DNA of 64,000 nucleotides from Pseudomonas sp. R76 (GTDB lineage: Bacteria; Pseudomonadota; Gammaproteobacteria; Pseudomonadales; Pseudomonadaceae). Positions within the stretch are counted from its first letter, which is position 1, and every line of letters begins with the position of its first letter. Under the pieces are notes generated by a model. That model was given only the letters and a program-made list of their open reading frames with translations, had not been told where the DNA came from and ran no database searches. The stretch spans positions 2,046,001 through 2,110,000 of the forward strand of contig NZ_CP019428.1 of assembly GCF_009834565.1 (NCBI RefSeq). The letters are read 5' to 3'. Positions 49,357 through 58,037 of the stretch are shown here, piece by piece. The translations under genes were made by a program, and so were the position numbers.

Positions 49357-50471
49357 TGGGCCTGGAATTCTCCTTCCCGCTGTACCTCGTATTCGGATTT
49401 CTGGTCATCGTTGCCGCGTGGGATACCCTGAGTGACCACGCGTTGCCGCGGGCAGCGGTGGGCGCCCTGATGGGGGTTCCTCTTATCCTGCTGGCGACAT
49501 TCAGGATCGCAGGCGTGGGCAGTGATGATCTCGCCTACCTGAGAATGATGCAGGAAGTTCCCTCGGTGCTAGAGTGTCGCCATCTGTTTTGCGACTACAG
49601 CTACTCAACATTTAATATCGAATTCGGTTTCTATATTGTCCTCTCGGTGTTGGCCGTATTAGGGCGTAATTCTTTTATCTTATTTGGCTTCTGCTCGCTG
49701 CTGGCGGTTTCTCTCAACCTCAGAAGCATACGGTACTTCTCTCCTTACTTTGCCTTGGGTGTGTTGGTCTATTTTGCACACTTTTTCCTTGCCAAAGAGC
49801 TGAATGCAATACGCTTGGGTGTCGCTTCCAGTCTAGTTTTTTTGGCCGCCACGTATCTTCATAGAAAAGAATACGCGCTACTGGCGGTTTATCTTGCGCT
49901 AGCAATGATGGTGCACGTGTCGTCGGTGTTTTTTGTGGTGCCTGTTGTGTTGTATTGGCTAAAACCCTCGCGGGCTTTTTACCTTGGGCTCAGTGGCATT
50001 CTTTTATTGGCCGCGTCGTTTGTTGATTCAAAGCTCCTGCTGCGACAACTGGAATTTATCAGTTTTATCAGTGATAAAATTGAGTCCTACCTGACGACGG
50101 AAAAGTACGGCTATGCACTGCCTTTGTTCGACATGGTCAATGTCAAAAACCTGATCCTGGTGGTCGCTGGATTGATCTGGTCGCAAAAGCTGGATGCACG
50201 CTACCCAACGTTCAAGCTGGTGTTTTGCGTGTTTTATTGCGCAACGTTTTTGCGAATAGTGATGGGCGATTTTGCCATACTCGCAGGTCGCGGGTATGCG
50301 AGCATTTCCATGTTTGAATACGTGCTGCTGCCGATGTTGGCAGTGCACTTGTTGGGTAAGAAACTGGGCGTTGTCATGGTCTCACTATATGCGCTCGCCA
50401 CCTTGTACCTGAATTTGAGTAGTAACTTGGGTTGGACCGGCAATTCCGAAGTTTTTTTTAGTTTTCTATAA
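49356..50471 (+). CDS. wzy: O-antigen polymerase candidate (EpsG/Wzy type)
   Basis: A 371-residue protein with about ten membrane helices and a large loop after the second or third helix, as in Wzy and EpsG polymerases. RIAGVGSDDLAYLRMM and KELNAIRLGVASSLVFLAATYL are typical EpsG-family spots (Asp and Arg near membrane borders). As the only polytopic protein besides Wzx and WbpL in the cluster, it is the natural candidate for joining repeat units in the periplasm. Wzy proteins are too divergent for a firmer statement. Confidence 0.75.
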   Translation: MGLEFSFPLYLVFGFLVIVAAWDTLSDHALPRAAVGALMGVPLILLATFRIAGVGSDDLAYLRMMQEVPSVLECRHLFCDYSYSTFNIEFGFYIVLSVLAVLGRNSFILFGFCSLLAVSLNLRSIRYFSPYFALGVLVYFAHFFLAKELNAIRLGVASSLVFLAATYLHRKEYALLAVYLALAMMVHVSSVFFVVPVVLYWLKPSRAFYLGLSGILLLAASFVDSKLLLRQLEFISFISDKIESYLTTEKYGYALPLFDMVNVKNLILVVAGLIWSQKLDARYPTFKLVFCVFYCATFLRIVMGDFAILAGRGYASISMFEYVLLPMLAVHLLGKKLGVVMVSLYALATLYLNLSSNLGWTGNSEVFFSFL

Positions 50472-50487
50472 TTAGTGTGGTGGGCGT

Positions 50488-51699
50488 ATGAAGAATATCT
50501 TGTTTGTGGTAGGGGGCTTGGCCATCGGTGGGGTTGAGACCTACGTCGTCCGATTGGCTAAATACCTCAGCCAGGCCGGGTATACGGTAACGGTGAGGGT
50601 GCTGTCGAATAAATGTGATGCAGGGCTGTTCGACGAGCTGTCTCGTCACGCCCAAATCGATGTCGTCGAGCATGTACCCTTTCTGTCTGCGTCCAGCTGG
50701 ATAAATGCGCTGTTGCCAGCCAAAAAAGATCCGAACGTGTACGACATTGTTCACGTTGTAGACATATTGACATTGGCTTATGTTTTTCTGAACAAGACAC
50801 GCTTGAAGTTTTCCTTTCTCAGTGTCGGTATCTACCATGCTATGGAAATCAGCTGGTGGCGTGGGCGGAATGTATATTTCAGAAAAAAAATGCTTGAACT
50901 GTATGACCGTAACGTCCAGTTGACGTTGTTTCCCAATGAGCGAACAGCCGAAATGGCTGCGGCGCTGGCGCAGGTTGACGTGGCGACGCTGGATGTATTG
51001 CCCCTGGGCATTTCCTTCGAAAACTACAGCGCTCGGCAGCCGCTTCAATCGTCTCTGCGGATCGTCTCGGTAGGGCGTTTAGTCGATTTCAAAGTTTACA
51101 ATAAGCACGTCATCACGCAGTTGAGTGAGCTGCGTAAGCGCGCAAACTTTGAATACTTCATCTACGGTTCGGGGCCTGAACACGCGGCGCTGGTTTCATT
51201 GGCGCAGGCCTGTGGCGTCAGTGAATACGTGCACTTTATGGGCGAGGTCGAGTATGCCGAGCTGCCTGCCCTTTTTGATGGCGCGTTTTGTTTTGTCGGT
51301 TCAGGTACGACCATCATCGAAGCCTCCGCCGCCGGAATACCCTCGGTGGTGGGCATTGAATCCATAGAGTTACCACAGACCTGTGGGTTATTTTCCGATA
51401 TTTCAGGCTATTCCTACAATGAAGAGTCGGCGACGACGGTGAGAATGGGGATTCTGGAAACCATCGAGAAGCTGCACACTATGAGTCCCGAACAATACAA
51501 TGAAGTGTCCGATAAGCATCGACAAAAAGCGAAAGCGTTTGATATTGTCGAAACATCAAAAAGATTTGTAGAGCTGTCTAATCGCACGCCCGTTTTTGAC
51601 GGTTCGATGAATCGCTGGGTTGCGATATTGTCATTTTTAAAGTCCGTAATTGTGCAAGGGCCCAAGGCGCTTAAATCCCGATTTGATAGTGTGGGATGA
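50488..51699 (+). CDS. Glycosyltransferase family 4
   Basis: A 403-residue GT-B glycosyltransferase. The N-terminal domain starts MKNILFVVGGLAIGGVETYVVRLAKYL; the nucleotide-sugar domain has IVSVGRLVDFKVY, FEYFIYGSGPEHAALV, FMGEVEYAELPALFDGAFCFV and GTTIIEASAAGIPSVVG, with the E-x7-E motif region changed to SGTTIIEASAAG. Expected to add one sugar of the repeat unit at the cytoplasmic face of the inner membrane. Donor and linkage are unknown. The next gene starts one base after its stop. Confidence 0.85.
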   Translation: MKNILFVVGGLAIGGVETYVVRLAKYLSQAGYTVTVRVLSNKCDAGLFDELSRHAQIDVVEHVPFLSASSWINALLPAKKDPNVYDIVHVVDILTLAYVFLNKTRLKFSFLSVGIYHAMEISWWRGRNVYFRKKMLELYDRNVQLTLFPNERTAEMAAALAQVDVATLDVLPLGISFENYSARQPLQSSLRIVSVGRLVDFKVYNKHVITQLSELRKRANFEYFIYGSGPEHAALVSLAQACGVSEYVHFMGEVEYAELPALFDGAFCFVGSGTTIIEASAAGIPSVVGIESIELPQTCGLFSDISGYSYNEESATTVRMGILETIEKLHTMSPEQYNEVSDKHRQKAKAFDIVETSKRFVELSNRTPVFDGSMNRWVAILSFLKSVIVQGPKALKSRFDSVG

Positions 51700-51700
51700 T

Positions 51701-52936
51701 ATGTCTTTGAATATTGCGATTGTCACTCAGTATTTTTATCCTGAGAGCTTTATTATCAATGATATTGTTGAGGAGCTGGCTTGCCTTGGGCACACGGTTG
51801 AAGTCTTTACCGGGCAACCTAATTACCCGGACGGTGAGACCTATCAAGACTATGATCAAACGGCTTGCAGTGAGCAGGTGTATAAGGACAGTGTAAAAAT
51901 ACACCGCGTTCCGTTGAGGCCGCGAAAGTCAGGCGGTGCCCGCAACCTGATTCTCAACTATCTCTCCTTTGTGAAAAACGGAATCAGGTATTTTCCCAAG
52001 CAGAGTGCCGGTAAGCAGTTCGACGCGATTATTGTCTTTGCGGTCTCGCCGATTACCGCAGCTATTCCAGCCATCGTATTGAAGCGTTCCAGCAACGCTC
52101 ATTTGATGGTTTGGGTGCAGGATTTATGGCCCGAGACGCTTGAGGCGACGGGGTTCATCACCAATTCGCTGCTCTTGAAGGCGATTGGGGTTTTAGTCCG
52201 TTTTATTTACGCCAAGGCCGACACGGTGCTGGTGCAGTCCGAGGCGTTTATTTCCTCGGCGTCCAAGTATGTGGCAAAAGACAAGCTGGTCTACTACCCC
52301 AACTCTTACCGTGTTCCTGCCGCTCAGACAGACCCTTGCGACCGTCTGCCGCTGGAGGTCAGCCGATTATTATCGTCCAATTTTTGTGTGGTCTTCGCCG
52401 GGAACCTCGGGTTTGCGCAGTCCTTGGAAACGATAGTCGATGCCGCAAAAGCACTGCTTCAGTTGGACTGCAAGATTGTCGTGGTGGGCAGTGGCAGCCG
52501 TTTGGATTGGATGCATGAGCAGAAGCGTCAACACAACCTGCATAATCTTGAGCTCGTAGGGCGTTTGCCTTCCTCGGTCATGCCTGAACTGTTTTCAAAA
52601 AGTGAGGCGCTACTGGTCACACTCAAGCGCGAGGAAATATTCGCGCTGACCATACCCAGTAAGATCCAGGCGTATATGGCGGCGGGCAAGCCTATCCTGG
52701 CCGCCCTGGATGGAGAGGGAGCCAGAATAGTGGAGCAGGCAGGTGCCGGGTTGTGTTCTCAGGCAGAGGACGCAGCAGCGCTTGCCAGGAACATCGAGTC
52801 GCTCTACGAGGCTTCGCCGGAAAAAAGAGCCGCCTACGGGGCGGCGTCGTTCAGCTTTTTCTGTAACAATTACGAAATGAAAACGCAGTGCCGTCGATTG
52901 GTACAGATTATTAAAGAACGAATTGGCAACCTTTAG
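51701..52936 (+). CDS. Glycosyltransferase, WbuB-like
   Basis: A 411-residue GT-B enzyme. Its start, IAIVTQYFYPESFIINDIVEELACLGHTVEVFTGQPNYPDGETY, is the pattern of WbuB, a family 4 transferase linked to L-FucNAc-type residues in E. coli O26. The C-terminal domain has FCVVFAGNLGFAQSLETIVDAA, LVGRLPSSVMPELFSKSEALLV and KIQAYMAAGKPILAAL. Since the next three genes form a UDP-L-amino sugar route, it is a good candidate to transfer that sugar. ATG 51701 begins the conserved region. Confidence 0.83.
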   Translation: MSLNIAIVTQYFYPESFIINDIVEELACLGHTVEVFTGQPNYPDGETYQDYDQTACSEQVYKDSVKIHRVPLRPRKSGGARNLILNYLSFVKNGIRYFPKQSAGKQFDAIIVFAVSPITAAIPAIVLKRSSNAHLMVWVQDLWPETLEATGFITNSLLLKAIGVLVRFIYAKADTVLVQSEAFISSASKYVAKDKLVYYPNSYRVPAAQTDPCDRLPLEVSRLLSSNFCVVFAGNLGFAQSLETIVDAAKALLQLDCKIVVVGSGSRLDWMHEQKRQHNLHNLELVGRLPSSVMPELFSKSEALLVTLKREEIFALTIPSKIQAYMAAGKPILAALDGEGARIVEQAGAGLCSQAEDAAALARNIESLYEASPEKRAAYGAASFSFFCNNYEMKTQCRRLVQIIKERIGNL

Positions 52937-52945
52937 AGATAAACC

Positions 52946-53803
52946 ATGAAAATATTAGTGTTGGGCGTGACGGGAATGCTTGGTAGTGCGGTGTTCAAGT
53001 ATCTTTCCAATCACACATCACATAGTGTTTTCGGCACTATGCGTGGGCAAAGCGGGGCAGCGTATTTTGAAGAAAAGCATCGGGGCAGCTTTTATTCAAA
53101 TGTTGACGTTCTGGATTACGAGTCGCTGGTCTCGGTGTTTGAAGACAATCGTCCGGACGTGGTGATCAACTGCGTCGGCTTGATCAAGCAATTAGCCCAC
53201 GCCAATGACCCGCTGTCGACGTTGCCGCTCAACTCGATGTTACCCCATCGGTTGTCCAAATTATGCAAGCTGGCCAACGCGCGGCTGATTCATATCAGTA
53301 CCGATTGTGTCTTTACCGGCTCGAAGGGCATGTACCTCGAGTCGGATATTTCCGATGCCGTCGACTTGTATGGAAAGTCCAAGTTTATTGGCGAGTTGAA
53401 TGATCAGCCTCACGCGATCACCTTGCGCACCTCTATCATCGGCCATGAGTTAGCGAGCACCGCGTCTCTGGTTGATTGGTTTCTGTCCCAGGAAGGGTCG
53501 GTAAAGGGGTTCACGAAAGCTATTTTTTCGGGCGTGCCTACTGCAGAACTGGCGCGCATCATTGTTGAGTATGTGCTGCCGAACGAGCAGTTGTTCGGCC
53601 TCTATCACGTCTCGGTTAACCCTATTGATAAGTTCACGCTGCTGAATGAAATCGCCAAGGTCTATCAAAAGGAAATTGATATTATTCCCGATGATAAATT
53701 GGCGATTGATCGTTCCCTTGACTCGACACGCTTCCGTGACGCCGTGGGTTACCTCCCACCGTCATGGCCGGACTTGATTCAGTTTATGCGTGCACAGCGA
53801 TAG
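52946..53803 (+). CDS. RmlD-type SDR reductase for a UDP-L-amino sugar
   Basis: A 285-residue extended SDR. The cofactor motif is ILVLGVTGMLGSAVF, followed by RPDVVINCVGLIKQL, LIHISTDCVFTGSKGMYLE, the Tyr-Lys pair in LYGKSKFIGE, and ITLRTSIIGHE. It resembles dTDP-4-dehydrorhamnose reductase but stands beside WbjB- and WbjD-type genes. The same set in V. cholerae O37 (WbvB, WbvR, WbvD) makes UDP-L-QuiNAc, where WbvR is the RmlD-like reductase. It lacks the cupin domain of WbjC/CapF (about 370 residues) used for L-FucNAc. L-QuiNAc is therefore inferred. Confidence 0.78.
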   Translation: MKILVLGVTGMLGSAVFKYLSNHTSHSVFGTMRGQSGAAYFEEKHRGSFYSNVDVLDYESLVSVFEDNRPDVVINCVGLIKQLAHANDPLSTLPLNSMLPHRLSKLCKLANARLIHISTDCVFTGSKGMYLESDISDAVDLYGKSKFIGELNDQPHAITLRTSIIGHELASTASLVDWFLSQEGSVKGFTKAIFSGVPTAELARIIVEYVLPNEQLFGLYHVSVNPIDKFTLLNEIAKVYQKEIDIIPDDKLAIDRSLDSTRFRDAVGYLPPSWPDLIQFMRAQR

Positions 53804-53815
53804 TTAGGAGTTGGT

Positions 53816-54826
53816 ATGTTTGATAATAAAGTATTGATGATCACCGGCGGCACCGGTTCTTTTGGTAATACCGTGCTGAAGCGTTTTCTCGACACGCAAG
53901 TCAAAGAAATTCGTGTGTTCAGTCGCGACGAGAAAAAACAGGAAGATATGCGCATTGCGCTCGGCAATGACAAAGTCAAATTTTATATTGGTGATGTGCG
54001 CGATTACGCCAGCATTTCCCAAGCCATGGTCGGTGTGAACTATATCTTTCACGCGGCGGCACTCAAGCAGGTGCCGTCGTGTGAGTTCTACCCGATGGAA
54101 GCGGTTAAAACCAACGTTCTGGGTACGGAAAATGTGCTGAATGCAGCCATTGCCAACAACGTAGAACGTGTCGTTGTGTTGAGCACTGACAAAGCGGTAT
54201 ACCCGATCAATGCCATGGGGATTTCCAAGGCCATGGCGGAAAAGTTGGTGGTGGCCAAATCCCGGATGATCCCGCAAGGCGGCCCGGTTATTTGCTCCAC
54301 GCGGTACGGTAATGTGATGGCTTCGCGGGGCTCGGTGATCCCGTTGTTCATCAATCAATTGAAACAGGGCGGTGAACTCACGGTCACCGACCCGAATATG
54401 ACCCGCTTCCTGATGTCGCTGGAAGACTCCGTTGACCTGGTGCTGCATGCGTTCGAATTCGCCCAGCAGGGTGATATTTTCGTGCAAAAAGCACCGGCGT
54501 CGACCGTGGCGGATCTGGCGCAGGCACTCAAGGAACTCTTCAACCGCTTAAACGCAATTAAAGTCATTGGCACGCGTCATGGCGAGAAGCTCTACGAGTC
54601 GCTGATTTCTCGCGAAGAGATGGCCAAGTCCGAAGACATGGGCCGCTACTACCGTATTCCGGCGGACAACCGCGACCTGAACTATGAAAAGTATTTTGTC
54701 GAAGGTGAAACGCACATCTCCGAGCTGGATGATTACACCTCGCATAACACCGAACGCCTGGACGTCGAGGGCGTTAAAGCGCTGCTGTTGAAGTTGGAAT
54801 TTATCCAGGAGCAGCTCAATGCTTAA
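53816..54826 (+). CDS. wbjB: UDP-GlcNAc 4,6-dehydratase/5-epimerase (WbjB/CapE/FnlA type)
   Basis: A 336-residue SDR. The NADP motif is LMITGGTGSFGNTVLKRFL (residues 7-25), then FHAAALKQVPSCEFYPMEAVKTNVLGTENV, and the catalytic Met-Lys pair in INAMGISKAMAEK, where Met replaces the usual Tyr as in CapE. The enzyme removes water from UDP-GlcNAc and inverts C5, opening the way to L-configured amino sugars. It follows the reductase gene by 12 bases and overlaps the epimerase gene by eight. Confidence 0.88.
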   Translation: MFDNKVLMITGGTGSFGNTVLKRFLDTQVKEIRVFSRDEKKQEDMRIALGNDKVKFYIGDVRDYASISQAMVGVNYIFHAAALKQVPSCEFYPMEAVKTNVLGTENVLNAAIANNVERVVVLSTDKAVYPINAMGISKAMAEKLVVAKSRMIPQGGPVICSTRYGNVMASRGSVIPLFINQLKQGGELTVTDPNMTRFLMSLEDSVDLVLHAFEFAQQGDIFVQKAPASTVADLAQALKELFNRLNAIKVIGTRHGEKLYESLISREEMAKSEDMGRYYRIPADNRDLNYEKYFVEGETHISELDDYTSHNTERLDVEGVKALLLKLEFIQEQLNA

Positions 54827-55946
54827 GGTTATGACGCTGGTCGGCACGCGCCCGGAACTCATCAAGATGAGCCGCGTGATCGCTGAGCTCGATAAGCAAA
54901 CTCATCATATTCTGGTTCACTCGGGGCAGAATTATGACTATGAGCTTAATCAGGTCTTCTTTGACGACTTGGACATTCGCAAACCCGATCATTTCCTGGG
55001 CGCCGTGGGCGACACTGCAGCGCAGACAATTGCACAGGTCATCGCCAAATCCGACGAGCTTTTCGAATTGGAAAAGCCGGATGCGTTGCTGCTTTACGGT
55101 GATACGAATACTTGCCTGGCGGTCATTTCCGCCAAGCGGCGCAAAATCCCGGTTTTCCATATGGAAGCGGGAAATCGCTGTTTTGATCAGCGTGTGCCTG
55201 AAGAGCTCAATCGCAAGGTGCTTGACCATTTGAGCGACATCAATATGGTGCTGACCGAGCATGCTCGTCGTTATCTGCTTGATGAAGGCGTGCGTCCTGA
55301 AACAATCATCAAGACCGGCTCGCATATGGCGGAAGTCCTGGATCACTACATGCCGAAGATTCAAGCCTCGGATGTTCTCGCACGGGAAGGCCTGGCAGCA
55401 GGGGAGTATTTTGTTGTCAGCGCGCACCGCGAGGAAAACGTTGATACGCCCGACAACCTGAGAGACTTGCTGGCATCGCTGAAGGCCTTGGTCGACAAAT
55501 ACCAATACCCGGTCATCGTGTCGACTCACCCGCGCACCCGTAAACGTCTCGAGGCACTGGGCGAGTCGCTGGATCATCCTTTGATTCGCTTCGTTAAACC
55601 GTTTGGCTTGCTCGACTACATCAAGTTGCAGATGGAAGCGTTTTGCGTGCTGTCCGACAGCGGCACTATCACCGAAGAGGCTTCGCTGCTGAACCTGCCT
55701 GCGGTCACCATCAGGAACGCGCATGAGCGCCCGGAGGGCATGGATGAAGGCACGCTGATCATGTGCGGGCTGAAAGCTGAGCGCGTGCTTGATGCGGTGC
55801 GTGTCGTCACGACACAACACGTGCGTGGCGAGCGGGTAATGTCGGTGGTCGGTGATTATCTTGGCGGTGCCGTCTCCAAGAAAGTCGTGCGTATTGTGCA
55901 CAGCTACACCGATTACATTAACCGCACCGTCTGGTCCAAATCGTAA
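54819..55946 (+). CDS. UDP-sugar 2-epimerase, non-hydrolysing (WbjD/WbvD type)
   Basis: A 375-residue GT-B-fold epimerase of the WecB family. VMTLVGTRPELIKMSRVI, LLYGDTNTCLAVISAKRRKIPVFHMEAGNRCFD, VVSAHREENVD, and VLSDSGTITEEASLLNLPAVTIRNAHERPEGMDEG are diagnostic. In this neighbourhood it should epimerise C2 of the UDP-L-sugar made by the two preceding gene products rather than UDP-GlcNAc itself. It overlaps wbjB by eight bases, indicating coupling. Confidence 0.85.
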   Translation: MLKVMTLVGTRPELIKMSRVIAELDKQTHHILVHSGQNYDYELNQVFFDDLDIRKPDHFLGAVGDTAAQTIAQVIAKSDELFELEKPDALLLYGDTNTCLAVISAKRRKIPVFHMEAGNRCFDQRVPEELNRKVLDHLSDINMVLTEHARRYLLDEGVRPETIIKTGSHMAEVLDHYMPKIQASDVLAREGLAAGEYFVVSAHREENVDTPDNLRDLLASLKALVDKYQYPVIVSTHPRTRKRLEALGESLDHPLIRFVKPFGLLDYIKLQMEAFCVLSDSGTITEEASLLNLPAVTIRNAHERPEGMDEGTLIMCGLKAERVLDAVRVVTTQHVRGERVMSVVGDYLGGAVSKKVVRIVHSYTDYINRTVWSKS

Positions 55947-55960
55947 GCAAGGAGCTTTGC

Positions 55961-56920
55961 GTGCACATATTCGTGACTGGGGCTTCGGGATTCGTGGGAA
56001 GCCGGTTGGTCCAAGTGTCAGCCGCTCGCAATGATGTTCGCGTCACTGTTGCAGCAAGAGGCAGCCGCTTTACCTGTGCAACGGCTACGCGCGTGGTTCG
56101 ATTCGATGACCTCTCGACTGCAGACTTTTCGGCTGGACTTGCCGGTGTGGACGCGGTGGTTCATTGCGCCGCTCGCGTGCACGTCATGAACGAGCTGGAC
56201 GCAGACCCGCTGCAGGCCTTCCGCCATGTCAACGTCGAGGGCACGCTTAACGTGGCTCGCCAGGCCGCAGCGGCCGGGGTGCGCCGATTTGTTTTTATCA
56301 GCTCGATCAAGGTCAACGGCGAAGGTACAGAGCCCGGCGTACCGTTCACAGCGGATCAGCCAGCCAACCCCGCAGATCCTTACGGCGTTTCAAAGATGGA
56401 AGCCGAGCAGGGCCTTCGGGAACTGGCCGTGGCCACCGGTATGGAAGTCGTGATCATTCGGCCCGTACTTGTTTATGGGCCAGGGGTAAAAGCCAATTTC
56501 CTCAGCATGATGCGTTGGCTGCACAAAGGTGTACCGTTGCCTTTCGGCGCCATTCATAACGCTCGCAGCCTTGTGGCCCTGGACAACCTGGTTGACCTGG
56601 CCCTCCTGTGCACGAGCCATCCAGCCGCAGCCAATCAGACCTTTATGGTCAGCGATGGCGAAGATTTGTCGACCACCGTTCTGCTACGCAAGATGGCGTC
56701 AGCGTTGGGCAAGCCGGCACGTCTTCTGCCTGTCCCGGCGGTTTTGCTGAGCGCCGCTGCAAGGCTGCTGGGCAAGCGCAGCCTTTCTCAACGTTTGTGT
56801 GGCTCATTGCAGGTTGATATCGCCAAGACGCGCGCTGTTTTGGATTGGACGCCGCCGCTGTCAGTGGACCAGGCGCTGAAAGTGACAGCCTCCGATTACA
56901 TGGAAAATGAAAAGACATGA
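55961..56920 (+). CDS. NAD-dependent 4-reductase, WbpV-like
   Basis: A 319-residue extended SDR. HIFVTGASGFVGSRLV is the cofactor motif, VVHCAARVHVM follows, and the catalytic Tyr-Lys is in PYGVSKMEAEQ. In Pseudomonas O-antigen loci a gene of this family before wbpL-wbpM (wbpV in O6) reduces the 4-keto product of WbpM to UDP-D-QuiNAc or UDP-D-FucNAc. The GTG start has AAGGAG six bases upstream. It overlaps wbpL by four bases (ATGA). Which epimer is formed cannot be read from the sequence. Confidence 0.82.
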   Translation: MHIFVTGASGFVGSRLVQVSAARNDVRVTVAARGSRFTCATATRVVRFDDLSTADFSAGLAGVDAVVHCAARVHVMNELDADPLQAFRHVNVEGTLNVARQAAAAGVRRFVFISSIKVNGEGTEPGVPFTADQPANPADPYGVSKMEAEQGLRELAVATGMEVVIIRPVLVYGPGVKANFLSMMRWLHKGVPLPFGAIHNARSLVALDNLVDLALLCTSHPAAANQTFMVSDGEDLSTTVLLRKMASALGKPARLLPVPAVLLSAAARLLGKRSLSQRLCGSLQVDIAKTRAVLDWTPPLSVDQALKVTASDYMENEKT

Positions 56921-57930
56921 GTGAGTGGTGGATCGTTCTTGCTGTTGCATTGATTTCATTTTTGATGACTGCTGTATTAAGACGCTATGCGCTTTCGCGC
57001 AGCATAATTGACATCCCGAATGCACGCAGTTCCCATTCGGTGCCTACCCCGCGAGGCGGTGGTGTCGCGATTGTCCTGGCGTTTCTGGTGATGATCCCTG
57101 TGTTGGGGTGGCAGGGGCTGGTGGGTGGCGACATGTTGATCGCAGTGGGAGGCGCGGGTGCGCTGGTGGCCGTCTTGGGTTTTATGGACGATCATGGTCA
57201 CATTGCTGCCCGCTGGCGCCTGGCAGGCCATTTTGCAGCGGCGGCATGGGCGTTGTTCTGGATGAACGGGCTTGCGCCGCTGACGGTATTTGGCTGGGAC
57301 CTGCACCTGGGGCTGATCGGCAATATCCTGGCTGCGATCTATCTGGTCTGGATGCTCAACCTCTACAATTTCATGGATGGAATTGATGGGATCGCCAGTG
57401 TAGAAGCGATCTGCGCCTGCCTTGGCGGCTGTCTGCTGTATGCGCTGAGTGGTCATCAGGGCATGATTTGGCTGCCGCTGCTGTTGGCCGCGGCGGTAGG
57501 TGCGTTCCTGGTGTGGAATTTCCCGCCTGCCAAAATCTTCATGGGCGATGCCGGCAGTGGGTTCCTGGGCGTTATCCTGGGCTGTTTCTCTATTCAGGCC
57601 GCCTGGGTTAACTCTTCTTTTTTCTGGGCGTGGTTGATTTTGCTGGGCATATTCGTGGTCGACGCTACGTTTACGCTTGTGCGCCGCCTGCTACGGGGCG
57701 ATAAGGTCTATGAAGCGCATCGCAGTCATGCCTATCAGTTTGCTTCACGCAAGTTTGGTAAACACCTGCCGGTGACGTTGGCAGTGGCGGCCATTAACCT
57801 CGTTTGGTTATTGCCCATTGCACTCGGTGTTGTTCTGTATGGATGGGATGGAGCGTGGGCACTGGTTCTCGCATACGTGCCGCTGATCCTCCTGGCAATC
57901 AAGTTTCACGCCGGCGAGCTTGAGCGGTAA
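56917..57930 (+). CDS. wbpL: Undecaprenyl-phosphate sugar-1-phosphate transferase WbpL
   Basis: A 337-residue member of the WecA/MraY family with about ten membrane helices. Motifs: SSHSVPTPRGGGVAIVLAFL, LGFMDDHG, LYNFMDGIDGIASVE with the Mg-binding Asp residues, KIFMGDAGSGFLGVILG and the cytoplasmic AHRSHAYQFASRKFGKH. It loads the first sugar phosphate (QuiNAc or FucNAc in P. aeruginosa) on the undecaprenyl carrier and so starts O-antigen synthesis. Position directly before wbpM is as in P. aeruginosa. Confidence 0.9.
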   Translation: MSEWWIVLAVALISFLMTAVLRRYALSRSIIDIPNARSSHSVPTPRGGGVAIVLAFLVMIPVLGWQGLVGGDMLIAVGGAGALVAVLGFMDDHGHIAARWRLAGHFAAAAWALFWMNGLAPLTVFGWDLHLGLIGNILAAIYLVWMLNLYNFMDGIDGIASVEAICACLGGCLLYALSGHQGMIWLPLLLAAAVGAFLVWNFPPAKIFMGDAGSGFLGVILGCFSIQAAWVNSSFFWAWLILLGIFVVDATFTLVRRLLRGDKVYEAHRSHAYQFASRKFGKHLPVTLAVAAINLVWLLPIALGVVLYGWDGAWALVLAYVPLILLAIKFHAGELER

Positions 57931-58037
57931 CGGTGGCAACTAGTCGCACGTGCAGCCAGCCTTAAAGCCTTCAGAGGGTTCATGGATGGCCTTACAAAGG
58001 CAAAGTAATAGGATGTTAAGAGGTGTTTGAAACCGCT

